Source: DASRJX01 sp035649235 (lineage in GTDB: Bacteria; Acidobacteriota; Polarisedimenticolia; Gp22-AA2). Taken from it: a stretch of DNA of 28,416 bases. The stretch covers positions 1 through 28,416 of the forward strand of contig DASRJX010000172.1 of NCBI GenBank assembly GCA_035649235.1, given 5' to 3'. Each line of letters begins with the position of its first letter. Positions within the stretch are counted from its first letter, which is position 1. This document shows positions 1 to 7,618 of the stretch, in pieces. The notes beneath the pieces are model-generated. The model was not told the origin of the DNA and did not search any database. It saw nothing but the letters and a program-made list of their open reading frames with translations. Both the position numbers and the translations under genes were made by a program.

Positions 1-1527
1 CACCAGGCGCGACAGGTAGGTGCGCACCGAGGTCAGCCCGTCGGTCTTGCCGCGCACCGAGCGCAGCGCCGACACGACGTGCTCGAAGGGCGTCTTGATC
101 TTGCCGCCGATGCGATCCGGATCGCGGAAGGCCGCCTGCGCCAGGACCGCGCGCAGCACCTCGCGCAGGTCGCCGACACCGTGCGGGTTCCCCGGGTTGT
201 TCCAGACCGCCACCACGGCGTCGACCATGGCCGTGGTCGGCTGCTCGATCACGAAGCGCTGCAGGAGCTTCGTGGAGACGAAGCGCGCCGTCGACGGGTG
301 CGCCACGATGGCGTTGAAGGCGAGATCGGCGTCGTTGATGCCGGCAGGCGGGTTGCCGGCCGTCGACGGAATGGTCGCCTGGTACGGCGTCCCCGCGAAC
401 AGGATCTTCTGCGACGTGTCGTGCCGGTTGGAGCGGAAGTTGCTCACCCACAAGCCTGGCGGTTCGGAGGCGGTGCCGTAGAGGTTGCTCGCGATGCAGA
501 CGGCGAGCGGATCCGAAGCGACGGCCGCGTCCTTCTTGCAGACGTTCCAGCCGGTGAACACCTTGGCGAGCTGCACGACGTCCTGCTGCGTGTAGCCTCC
601 GTCGACGCCCATGGCGTGCAGCTCCAGGAGCTCACGCGCGTAGTTCTCGTTCGGCGCCGTGTTGATGTTCGAATCGGTGTCGAGGTAGATGATCATCGCC
701 GGGCCCAGGCCGCTCGCCTCCAGGATGTCGCGGAAGGTGCCGTTGAACGCCAGGTTGCGGAACAGGTTCTGGGCGTCGTAGTGCAGGCGCGCGGCCTCCA
801 GGGCCTGCGTCGCCGGGAACAGCGCCGAGTAGAAGCCGAAGAAGTCGAAGCTCTCCTGGTGGTCGGTGTTGAAGTGGTTGTCCCAGAACATCGTCGCCTG
901 CTGCTCGAGCTGGCGGCGCGCGTAGACGGCGTTGACGATGTCGAACCCCTGCAGCTCGGCGATGGTGTCCGGCGGCACCAGCGCCACGCGCCGGTTGATC
1001 AGCTCGGTGTTGGTCGACTCGTCGATGGTGGCGGGGTCGAGCTGCTCGTTGAGATAGGCCTGCAGCCCGAGGGTCGCGACGCGGCCGCGGGTCCACTCGT
1101 CGCTCCCGAACCCCAGGCGGTCCTGGTAGTGGTGCCGCACGACCCGGTCGCAGGAGCCACGCAGCGGCCGCGCGATGGCGCCCGTTCCGGTGCCTGCGGT
1201 TCCCTCGCCGTCGACGTTCGACTCCGCGGTGACCCAGTAGATGAAGCATTCGCCTACGGCGGGCGTGGGCAGGCTGGTGAAGGTCGTGCCGGCGATCTCG
1301 TCGCCGTGGCACTCGGCCCCGTCCCCCGCACGGAACCACGAGAGCAGGCCGCGGTAGACGTTGTAGTCATTGCTTCCGGCAACGGGGGACCAGCTGATCT
1401 GCGAGGAGCTGGCGAACATCACGTTGGTGACCTCGCCGGGCGGGGCGGCGGTGGCGGCGACGGCGCCGAGGAGAAGCGCGGTACCGGCGGCCAAAGCCAG
1501 CCTCACGACGGCGTAGAGCCGTTGCAT
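1..1527 (-). CDS. Secreted DUF1800-family protein with N-terminal fibronectin-like domain (partial, 3' end beyond window)
   Basis: The frame is open for 509 codons from an ATG at 1527 to the window edge, so the C-terminus is missing. A good ribosome site (AAAGGAG) lies just upstream. Residues 1-27 form a signal peptide ending near ATAA. Residues about 28-125 look like a fibronectin III-type module, with the YNVYRG and FIYWVTAESN strands typical of such domains. From about residue 130 the protein matches the DUF1800 family (PF08811): QAYLNEQLDP, MFWDNHFNTD, NENYARELLELHAMGVDGGYT, VFTGWN and RFVSTKLLQRFV are its hallmarks. DUF1800 proteins are exported and often sit beside a DUF1501 gene; their biochemical role is not settled. 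Any DUF1501 partner would lie downstream, outside the window. The family call is firm and the function unknown. Confidence 0.9.
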   Translation of the reverse strand, partial: MQRLYAVVRLALAAGTALLLGAVAATAAPPGEVTNVMFASSSQISWSPVAGSNDYNVYRGLLSWFRAGDGAECHGDEIAGTTFTSLPTPAVGECFIYWVTAESNVDGEGTAGTGTGAIARPLRGSCDRVVRHHYQDRLGFGSDEWTRGRVATLGLQAYLNEQLDPATIDESTNTELINRRVALVPPDTIAELQGFDIVNAVYARRQLEQQATMFWDNHFNTDHQESFDFFGFYSALFPATQALEAARLHYDAQNLFRNLAFNGTFRDILEASGLGPAMIIYLDTDSNINTAPNENYARELLELHAMGVDGGYTQQDVVQLAKVFTGWNVCKKDAAVASDPLAVCIASNLYGTASEPPGLWVSNFRSNRHDTSQKILFAGTPYQATIPSTAGNPPAGINDADLAFNAIVAHPSTARFVSTKLLQRFVIEQPTTAMVDAVVAVWNNPGNPHGVGDLREVLRAVLAQAAFRDPDRIGGKIKTPFEHVVSALRSVRGKTDGLTSVRTYLSRLV

Positions 1528-1591
1528 GAGGGTCTCCTTTCACCCTGGCGTGTGAAGGCAGTATCCGACCCGGCGGGATCCGGGCCTGTCA

Positions 1592-1611
1592 GGGTACGAG
1601 ACCATGTACCC
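1592..1611. repeat. Inverted repeat between the M48 protease and DUF1800 genes
   Basis: GGGTAC and GTACCC form a perfect 6-bp inverted repeat around an 8-base loop. It lies 23 bases beyond the protease stop codon and 80 bases before the DUF1800 start, both genes on the minus strand. No T-run follows, so it could be a weak terminator stem, an operator or chance. The rest of the 106-base gap shows no convincing promoter. Confidence 0.25.
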
Positions 1612-1633
1612 CCGATCCGGCCGGGGCGCCACC

Positions 1634-2950
1634 TCAATTTTTCGCGGGGGTCTCGACCGGCTGCTCCGCGTCGGGCATGACTGGTTGCGGCGGGTGCGCT
1701 CGCGCCCAGGCGCGCGCGGTCTCGACCCGGTGGGTGACGCTGGGATGCGTCAGGAGTATTTTTTCGATAATCGGATGCACGTGGCGCTCGTTCAGGTCGT
1801 AGCGGCCGAATTTCAGGAACGACGACGCGGCCGCCTCGGGATCCTGCACGACCTCGAGGCCGAAGCGATCGGCGGCGCTCTCCTGGGCCTGGCTGTAGAT
1901 CGAGATGAGCGGGCGGGCCAGGAGCAGGAAGACGCCGAGGAGCAGCATGATGAGCGGCAGCGAGGCGGGCTCTTCGAGCCCGTTGATGCCGAGTCCGGGG
2001 CGTGTGCGGATGATGCGGCGTCCCGCGCGGTCGACGAGCAGGAACGCGATGACGACGAGCACCGACGCGAAGGCGACGCTCTTCCAGATGTGCTTCAGGA
2101 CGTAGTGCCCCATCTCGTGTCCCATGATGGAGCGGATCTCGCGCGGCGTGAAGCGCCGCAGCAGCGTGTCGTAGAGCACGATGCGCTGCGTTCCCAGGAT
2201 CCCGGCGACGTAGGCGTTGTTGTGCTCCGACTGGCGGCTGGCGTCGACCTCGTACACCTGGTCGGCGGGGATGCCCTGGGCGTGGGCCAGTTCCAGAATG
2301 TCCCGCTTCAGCGACTCGTCGCGGAGCGGCTCGAACGAATTGAAGAGCGGCGCGATGAAGATCGGGAAGATCGCCTGCACCAGGACGACGAAGACGATGG
2401 TGAGCACCGCTCCGGGCAGCCACCAGGCGCTCCCCAGCCGGCGGATGACCCAGTAGAGGATCGGCAGCAGGATCGCCTGCAGGACGAGCCCGACGGCGAG
2501 GGCCTTGGCCTGGTCCCCCAGCCAGCCGCCGAGATCCTGGTTGAGGAAGCCGTAGCGTTTCTCGCGCACGAAGCCGGAATAGACGTCGAGCGGAAAGGAG
2601 GCCGCGACGTTGAGGAGAGAGAAGAGGGCCGCGTACACCGCCACCTTGAGATAAGGCCGAGGGGTCACCCGTTCGGACACCTGCTGAAGCCTGGCCCCGA
2701 AGCCGCTCGCGACGACGACGAGCAGCACCGCGAGCGACCAGAGGGTCCCGATGAAGAAAAGAGCGTAGCCGCCGTGCGCGTACGCCTCCGTTCTCGCGTC
2801 GTCCGGCGGGACCGGTCCGAGCGGGTCCGGCATCAACTCGGGAGTCGCGACGCCGGGCTCCGAAGCGCCCGCCGCCGCACCGACCACGGGCGTTGAACAC
2901 GCCGCCAGCAGCAGAAGCGCCCCGAGCCAGCACAACGTCCTTCGATCCAC
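1634..2950 (-). CDS. M48-family (Ste24/CAAX protease 1-like) membrane metallopeptidase
   Basis: A zinc endopeptidase of the Ste24 type, 438 residues, expected in the inner membrane. The zinc motif HEMGH is at residues 278-282 and the third ligand lies in ESAAD (E357-D361). SEHNNAYVAG, just before the active site, is also typical. Several hydrophobic segments (about 62-80, 102-120, 150-168, 180-200, 292-306, 331-350) make it polytopic. I chose the GTG at 2950: it has GGAG upstream and yields a short lipoprotein-like signal, LLLLAAC with Cys18. An ATG at 2995 in the same frame would add 15 residues and lacks a good ribosome site. A lipobox ahead of a Ste24 fold is unusual; it may simply be a first membrane helix. 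The C-terminus is a short hydrophilic tail. Bacterial members are thought to degrade misfolded or membrane proteins. Confidence 0.9.
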   Translation of the reverse strand: MDRRTLCWLGALLLLAACSTPVVGAAAGASEPGVATPELMPDPLGPVPPDDARTEAYAHGGYALFFIGTLWSLAVLLVVVASGFGARLQQVSERVTPRPYLKVAVYAALFSLLNVAASFPLDVYSGFVREKRYGFLNQDLGGWLGDQAKALAVGLVLQAILLPILYWVIRRLGSAWWLPGAVLTIVFVVLVQAIFPIFIAPLFNSFEPLRDESLKRDILELAHAQGIPADQVYEVDASRQSEHNNAYVAGILGTQRIVLYDTLLRRFTPREIRSIMGHEMGHYVLKHIWKSVAFASVLVVIAFLLVDRAGRRIIRTRPGLGINGLEEPASLPLIMLLLGVFLLLARPLISIYSQAQESAADRFGLEVVQDPEAAASSFLKFGRYDLNERHVHPIIEKILLTHPSVTHRVETARAWARAHPPQPVMPDAEQPVETPAKN

Positions 2951-2993
2951 GTCACGCTCCGACCGGGCGGCGCCGCGGCGCCCCGCCCCGGGC

Positions 2994-3008
2994 ATTCTAT
3001 GGGAGAAT
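2994..3008. promoter_or_regulatory. Possible divergent promoter region with a short inverted repeat
   Basis: The 85 bases between the protease GTG (2950) and the PspC ATG (3036) must carry both promoters. ATTCT-ATGGG-AGAAT at 2994-3008 is a 5-bp inverted repeat. On the minus strand it contains TAGAAT (2999-2994), a good -10 match placed 44 bases before the protease start. On the plus strand GAGAAT (3003-3008) is a weaker -10. No convincing -35 is visible for either, so this is tentative. Confidence 0.3.
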
Positions 3009-3035
3009 CCGGCAGGTCGCGGAGGAGGGATCACG

Positions 3036-3233
3036 ATGGCAACGAGAGGCAGTCTTCGTCGTCCCCGCTCGGGGCGGATGATCGCCGGCGTCGTCGCCGG
3101 CCTCGCCGATCGGTTCGGACTCGACCGGTCCATCGCGCGCATCATCTACGTGATCGTGTCGATCGTCTCGGTCGCCTTCCCCGGGATCCTGATCTATCTC
3201 CTGTGCTGGGTGATCATCCCCGAGGGGGACTGA
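3036..3233 (+). CDS. PspC-domain small membrane protein
   Basis: A 65-residue protein consisting almost only of a PspC domain (PF04024). RMIAGVVAGLADRFGLDRSIARI is the characteristic amphipathic start, and residues about 37-60 form one membrane helix ending in WVIIPEGD, the usual PspC ending. PspC proteins sense or answer envelope stress, often with PspA or PspB, but stand-alone copies like this one are common and of unknown role. The ATG at 3036 is preceded by GGAGGAGGG. Its stop codon overlaps the purD start by one base (TGATG), so the two are probably translated together, with no obvious functional link. Confidence 0.88.
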   Translation: MATRGSLRRPRSGRMIAGVVAGLADRFGLDRSIARIIYVIVSIVSVAFPGILIYLLCWVIIPEGD

Positions 3234-4546
3234 TGGCGGCACAGCACAGCGACCTCGACGTCCTGGTGGTCGGCGGCGGCGCGCGCGAGCACGCCCTTGC
3301 CTGGAAGGTCCGGCAGAGCCCCGTCGTGCGGCAGGTGTTCTGCGCTCCCGGGAACGCCGGCATCGCGCAGGTGGCCGACTGTGTCCCGATCGATCCCGCC
3401 TCGATCGGCGCGCTCGCCGACTTCGCTCAGGAGCGCCGCTGCGGCCTGACGATCGTCGGCCCCGAGGTGGCGCTCGCCGCCGGCATCGTGGACGAGTTCG
3501 ATCGCCGCGGCCTGCCGATCTTCGGGGCCACGCGGGCCGCGGTCGAGATCGAGTCCAGCAAAGTCTTCGCCAAGGAGTTCATGCGGCGGCACGGCATTCC
3601 GACCGCCGCGCACGAGGTCGCGGGGAGCGCCGGAGAGGCGCGGGCCATCCTGGACCGGCGGGGCGGCGGGCCCGTGGTGCTGAAGGCGGACGGCCTTGCG
3701 GCCGGCAAGGGGGTGCTCGTCTGCGGCGACCGGAGCGAGGCGGAGCGGGCGGTCGAGGCGCTGCTGGTGGAGAAGCGCTTCGGCGCGGCGGCGGAGCACG
3801 TGGTGATCGAGGACCGGCTCGAGGGGCAGGAGGCTTCCTTCTTCGCCCTGTGCGACGGCGAGCGGGCCGTGGCTCTCACGACCTGCCAGGACTACAAGCG
3901 CCTTCTGGACGGCGACCGCGGGCCGAACACGGGCGGCATGGGGGGCTACTCGCCGTCGGTCCTGATCGGCACCGAGGCGCCGATCATGGAAGCTGTGGTC
4001 GCGCCCACCGTGCGGGGGCTCCTGGCGGAGGGACGCGCCTACCGCGGCGTCCTCTACGTCGGCCTGATGCTGACCGCCTCGGGGCCGCGGGTCCTGGAGT
4101 ACAACGCGCGCTTCGGGGACCCGGAGGCGGAGCTGATCGCGGTCCGGATGGAGAGCGACCTCGTGTCCGCGATGCAGGCGACGCTGGCCGGGCGCCTCGA
4201 GGACGCGCGCCTGACCTGGCACGAAGGCGCCAGCGTGTGCGCCGTCCTGGCGGCGTCCGGCTATCCGGGGACGCCCCGGACCGGGGATCCGATCTCGGGA
4301 TGCGACCAGGCTTCCGGGATGCCGGGAACCCAGGTCTTCCACGCCGCGACCAGCGAGGACGGGGGCGTGCTGCGCACAGCCGGTGGCCGCGTGCTGACGG
4401 TCACGGCGAGGGGTGCCAGCTTCTCCGAAGCGGCCCGCCGGTGCTACGACGCCGTCGGCGTGATCCGCTTTTCCGGACGTCAGGTCCGCACCGACATCGC
4501 CCGCGTGGCCATCGAATCCGAGACGCGGGGAACCGGGCCCTCCTGA
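3233..4546 (+). CDS. purD: Phosphoribosylamine-glycine ligase (GARS)
   Basis: The second step of purine synthesis: ATP + 5-phosphoribosylamine + glycine gives GAR. At 437 residues it has the normal length. The N-terminal domain starts with VLVVGGGAREHALAWKV, the ATP-grasp domain includes VLKADGLAAGKGV and NTGGMGGYSP, and the metal/substrate motif EYNARFGDPEAE follows. All are hallmark GARS sequences and nothing looks broken. The ATG at 3233 overlaps the stop of the PspC gene (TGATG). GGGGGA sits close upstream inside that gene. No other pur gene follows directly; purE comes after one small unknown gene, so the locus is a loose purine cluster. Confidence 0.97.
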   Translation: MAAQHSDLDVLVVGGGAREHALAWKVRQSPVVRQVFCAPGNAGIAQVADCVPIDPASIGALADFAQERRCGLTIVGPEVALAAGIVDEFDRRGLPIFGATRAAVEIESSKVFAKEFMRRHGIPTAAHEVAGSAGEARAILDRRGGGPVVLKADGLAAGKGVLVCGDRSEAERAVEALLVEKRFGAAAEHVVIEDRLEGQEASFFALCDGERAVALTTCQDYKRLLDGDRGPNTGGMGGYSPSVLIGTEAPIMEAVVAPTVRGLLAEGRAYRGVLYVGLMLTASGPRVLEYNARFGDPEAELIAVRMESDLVSAMQATLAGRLEDARLTWHEGASVCAVLAASGYPGTPRTGDPISGCDQASGMPGTQVFHAATSEDGGVLRTAGGRVLTVTARGASFSEAARRCYDAVGVIRFSGRQVRTDIARVAIESETRGTGPS

Positions 4547-4584
4547 CGTGCTGTGCCGGCCCCGCGCCCCCGACTGCAACCCCT

Positions 4585-4613
4585 TTGTCCGCAGGCGGTT
4601 CTGATGCTACGAT
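4585..4613 (+). promoter_or_regulatory. Putative sigma-70 promoter for the 84-residue protein
   Basis: TTGTCC (4585-4590), a 17-base spacer and TACGAT (4608-4613) preceded by TGC form an extended -10 promoter candidate. The predicted start of transcription is about 28 bases before the ATG at 4648. The same TGCTAnnATYC string recurs at 4984 and 19034. Confidence 0.45.
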
Positions 4614-4647
4614 TCATCCGGCTCGACATTATAAAGAGGATGACTCG

Positions 4648-4902
4648 ATGAAGCCCTCATCTCATTCCCGACGGCGCATTTTCGAGCTGCTGCGTGCGTA
4701 TCACCAGTCCCGTGAGAACATCCGTCTCCTCATCAGCATGAGCGCCATGAGCGACTACGAGAAGATCGGTTTCATCGACGCCTGGCAGGAGGAGATGGCC
4801 GACTTCTTCGCCCAGAACGGCTACTGCTTCGCCTGCAACCGACTTCTCGAGCGCTGCCAGTGCGAGGAGCCGCTGCGGCGCCAGGCGCCGCGCACCGCCT
4901 GA
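4648..4902 (+). CDS. Small hypothetical protein with CxxC/CxC cysteine cluster
   Basis: An 84-residue protein that I do not recognise. The ATG at 4648 follows AGAGGA at good spacing, and a promoter candidate lies upstream. Residues about 1-60 are predicted helical (RRRIFELLRAYHQ, MSDYEKIGFIDAWQEEMADFF). The C-terminal part carries CFACNRLLERCQC: four cysteines in a CxxC-x6-CxC arrangement, which could bind zinc or an Fe-S cluster or be a redox pair. It lies between purD and purE on the same strand, but its own promoter candidate argues against a tight operon. Codon use looks like its neighbours. Function unknown. Confidence 0.72.
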   Translation: MKPSSHSRRRIFELLRAYHQSRENIRLLISMSAMSDYEKIGFIDAWQEEMADFFAQNGYCFACNRLLERCQCEEPLRRQAPRTA

Positions 4903-4983
4903 CCCTCCGCCGTCTCTGATTCACCGCCACGGGTCGGGCCTGCGCCGGTTCGATAGCCGCCGGGTCGCCTACCGGGCGCACTC

Positions 4984-4994
4984 TGCTAGAATCC
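4984..4994 (+). promoter_or_regulatory. Extended -10 promoter element for purE-mtaB
   Basis: TGCTAGAATCC contains an extended -10 (TGn then TAGAAT, five of six consensus bases). It ends 22 bases before the GTG start of purE. There is no clear -35, as is common for extended -10 promoters. The ribosome site AGGGAGGA follows at 5005-5012. Confidence 0.5.
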
Positions 4995-5016
4995 CGCTTC
5001 CCTCAGGGAGGATCCA

Positions 5017-5661
5017 GTGGCACGTCGCCCGAAGCAGAGACCCTCTTCCGACAATCGCACCACGCGCCCCGGCTCCGCCCTCTCCGGCGCCCCGGGCTCC
5101 GATGCCGGCGACGCGCGCGCGGACGCGGGCGCCGTTGGATCCGGCCCGGCCGGCAGGACGCCGCTCAAGGTCTGGGTGGCGATGGGAAGCGACAGCGACC
5201 TGCCGGTGATGGAGGAGGCGACGAAAACGCTGCACGCCTTCGGCATCCCGTACGAGGTCGACATCACGAGCGCCCACCGCACGCCGCACGATGCGGCGCT
5301 ATTGGCATCCGGGCTCGAGGCGAACGGCTTCGGCGTCGCCATCCTGGGGGCTGGGCACGCCGCGCACCTCGCCGGGGTGGTCGCCGCCCACACGACCCTT
5401 CCGGTCATCGGAGTGCCGTTGCCGTCGTCGTCGCTGCAGGGCCTCGATGCGCTCCTGTCCACGGTGCAGATGCCGGGCGGCGTCCCTGTCGCCACCGTCG
5501 CCATCGGGCGATCGGGAGCGCAGAACGCGGCCATCCTGGCGGCCCAGATCCTGGCGATCGGCGACCCGGCCTTGCGCGCGCGCCTGCGGGACCACAAGGA
5601 TCAGATGGCCCGCAAGGTGGCCGAGAAGAACCGCGCCCTCAAGAGCGTGCCGCGACCCTGA
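5017..5661 (+). CDS. purE: 5-(carboxyamino)imidazole ribonucleotide mutase, class I PurE
   Basis: It isomerises N5-CAIR to CAIR in purine synthesis. Signature motifs are MGSDSDLPVM (about residue 56), SAHRTP, GAGHAAHLAG, TLPVIGVP and VQMPGGVPVATVAIG, in family order. They fit class I PurE, which normally needs PurK; no purK is in this window. The family's usual GAGGAAHLPG reads GAGHAAHLAG here, a small departure. The GTG at 5017 has a strong ribosome site (AGGGAGGA). It gives 214 residues, about 45 more than typical; the excess is an N-terminal tail (residues 1-49) rich in Arg, Pro, Gly and Ala, probably disordered. mtaB follows after 19 bases, likely in the same transcript. Confidence 0.95.
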   Translation: MARRPKQRPSSDNRTTRPGSALSGAPGSDAGDARADAGAVGSGPAGRTPLKVWVAMGSDSDLPVMEEATKTLHAFGIPYEVDITSAHRTPHDAALLASGLEANGFGVAILGAGHAAHLAGVVAAHTTLPVIGVPLPSSSLQGLDALLSTVQMPGGVPVATVAIGRSGAQNAAILAAQILAIGDPALRARLRDHKDQMARKVAEKNRALKSVPRP

Positions 5662-5680
5662 CGCGGCGGGACGCGCCTCC

Positions 5681-7063
5681 GTGCCGACCTATCGCATCGT
5701 CACCCTCGGCTGCAAGCTGAACCAGGCCGACTCCTCCGCCCTCGAGGCGAGGCTGCGGGCGCTCGGCCTTTCCCGCGCCGCGGACGAACCGACGGCCGGC
5801 GATCTCGCGGGGGACCCGGCGCCCGCGGGAGGGCCCGCCGATCTCGTCGTCCTCAACACCTGCACCGTGACGGGCAACGCCGATCGCGAGGCGCGGCAGA
5901 TCGCCCGCCGCCTGAGGCGCGCCAACCCCCGCGCCACCCTGATCGTCACGGGCTGCTACGCGGAGCGGGACGGCACGGCGCTCGCCTCCCTCCCGGGCGT
6001 CGACCACGTCGTCGGGATGCGCGACCAGGCGGGACGGCTCGAGGCCCTGGCGCGCGCCGCCTTCGCGATCGAGGCGCACGGCGGATCGGCGCCCTCCTTC
6101 GTGGGTGAAGCGGGCCTGGACCTCGGACGATTCGGCGCCACGACCGCGTGCGACCCGGCGGCGGGCGATCGCACGCGCGCCTACCTCAAGGTCCAGGACG
6201 GCTGCGACCTGCGATGCACCTACTGCGTCATCCCCTCCGTGCGCGGGGCGAGCCGCAGCCTGCCGCCGGACGAGGTGCTGCGCCGCATCGAGGCTCTCTC
6301 GGAGGCCGGCTACCGGGAGATCGTCTTCACCGGCGTGAACACCGGCGACTACGGCAAGGACCTCGCGCCCTCGCTGCGGCTCCACGATCTCCTCGAGCGC
6401 GCGCTCCGGCTCCCTGGCCTGGGACGGCTGCGCCTCAATTCGCTCGAGCCGCGCACCATCACGCAGGAGACGATCGATCTGCTGGCCGCGGGCGGCGGGC
6501 GCCTGGCGCGCCACCTGCAGGTGCCGCTGCAGAGCGGTTGCGATGCCGTCCTGCAGCGGATGCGGCGCAACTACCGGACGGCCGACTACGCGCGCGTGGC
6601 CGGCCGGCTGCGGGCCGCCATACCCGACCTCGGCCTTGGCGCCGACGTCATCGTCGGGTTCCCCGGCGAGACCGACGCCGAGTTCGAGACGACCTGCCGC
6701 TTCATCGAGGCCTCGCCGCTCGACTACCTGCACGTGTTCTCCTACTCGGCGCGCCCCGGCACACCGGCCGCGGCGCTGCCGGACGCCGTGCCGCCCCCGG
6801 TCGTGCGCGAGCGGAGCGCCCGCCTGCGGACGCTGGCGCGGGCGTTGTCTCTGCGCTTCCGCCGCTCGTTCGTCGGCCGCGACCTGTCCGTGCTCGTGCT
6901 GCGCGAGGTGCGTCCCGACGGGTGGCTGCGCGCCCTCTCCGACAACTACATCGACGTCGTCCTCGACGCCGGCGGCCGCCCGGCCGGAGAACTCTTCAAC
7001 CGGATGGTGGCCGTGCGCGTGACCGAGGCGACGGACGCCAACACGCTGGCCCGCGTCGCCTGA
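5681..7063 (+). CDS. mtaB: tRNA t6A37 methylthiotransferase MtaB
   Basis: A radical-SAM enzyme that turns t6A at tRNA position 37 into ms2t6A, in the cytoplasm. The N-terminal methylthiotransferase domain has the three cluster cysteines: GCKLNQAD (C11), NTCTVT (C61) and TGCYAE (C92). The radical-SAM CxxxCxxC is DGCDLRCTYC (C175, C179, C182). GCKLNQ and FTGVNTGDYG point to MtaB rather than MiaB or RimO. The C-terminal 65 residues would be the TRAM tRNA-binding domain. The GTG at 5681 starts right at the conserved VTLGCKLNQ strand and gives 460 residues. The ribosome site (GGCGGGAC) is weak, so translation may be coupled to purE 19 bases upstream. Residues 36-53 contain a Pro/Gly/Ala-rich insertion. 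Confidence 0.93.
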   Translation: MPTYRIVTLGCKLNQADSSALEARLRALGLSRAADEPTAGDLAGDPAPAGGPADLVVLNTCTVTGNADREARQIARRLRRANPRATLIVTGCYAERDGTALASLPGVDHVVGMRDQAGRLEALARAAFAIEAHGGSAPSFVGEAGLDLGRFGATTACDPAAGDRTRAYLKVQDGCDLRCTYCVIPSVRGASRSLPPDEVLRRIEALSEAGYREIVFTGVNTGDYGKDLAPSLRLHDLLERALRLPGLGRLRLNSLEPRTITQETIDLLAAGGGRLARHLQVPLQSGCDAVLQRMRRNYRTADYARVAGRLRAAIPDLGLGADVIVGFPGETDAEFETTCRFIEASPLDYLHVFSYSARPGTPAAALPDAVPPPVVRERSARLRTLARALSLRFRRSFVGRDLSVLVLREVRPDGWLRALSDNYIDVVLDAGGRPAGELFNRMVAVRVTEATDANTLARVA

Positions 7064-7086
7064 ATGTTCCGCCTCCGCGGCCGGAT

Positions 7087-7539
7087 CTAGCGGCGCGGCC
7101 GGGTGTCGATGAGGTGCTGCTGCAGGGCAGAGTACAGGTCTCCGACGCTCTTGGCGCGGAGCATCCCCAGGTAGACGAGGTCCGGACGATCCTCGGGGCC
7201 GAGGTGCGCGCAGGCCCGGCGCGAGGCGCGCCGGCTGGCCGAGAGCACGATGCGCAGCATCACGCGCGAACCCAGAAGCGACGTCAGACGTCCGTAGAGC
7301 CCGCCGGCGGCGCGCAGCAGCCGGCCGGGCAGCGGCTGCACCGAGAAGCCGGCGCGGCCCAGGTGATCCTCGATCCGCCCGCGCCGCTCCGCCTCCGCGT
7401 GCAGGTAGTCCTCGAGGAGGCGCCGCCCCGTGGCGTCACGAAGCGCCTTCAGGTAAAAGGCGTAGATGCCGGACGTGAAGTCCTGGAGGTAGATCTCCTG
7501 GAGCAGCGTGCGGCACTCGCCGCTTGTGGGACGCATCAT
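7087..7539 (-). CDS. Hypothetical 150-residue protein, possibly a degenerate ferritin-like/Coq7-like helical protein
   Basis: I do not recognise this protein with confidence. It starts with two ATG codons at 7539 and converges on mtaB with 23 bases between the stops. The sequence is mostly helical: a first helix LQEIYLQDFTSGIYAFYLKAL, a second rich in acidic residues plus His (EAERRGRIEDHL), and a hydrophobic stretch LYGRLTSLLGSRVMLRIVLSA. The order and spacing loosely recall Coq7/ferritin-like di-iron proteins. However, the EXXH metal motif is not intact and the third helix lacks a glutamate, so an iron enzyme cannot be claimed. It lies downstream of the HU gene on the same strand, across a 79-base gap. 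Confidence 0.6.
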   Translation of the reverse strand: MMRPTSGECRTLLQEIYLQDFTSGIYAFYLKALRDATGRRLLEDYLHAEAERRGRIEDHLGRAGFSVQPLPGRLLRAAGGLYGRLTSLLGSRVMLRIVLSASRRASRRACAHLGPEDRPDLVYLGMLRAKSVGDLYSALQQHLIDTRPRR

Positions 7540-7618
7540 CGGATCCGGCGGCCGCCTGGTTGGACTGGGCGCGGAGGTCCGCCGGCGCCGCGGCGACCGG
7601 CCTTGGCCCGGATTCGGG

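Noticed and set aside
79..1680. Long plus-strand open frame of over 500 codons opposite the DUF1800 gene
   Set aside because: It is the antisense shadow of a recognisable gene; its translation is Arg/Val/Asp-rich with no domain, an effect of high GC.
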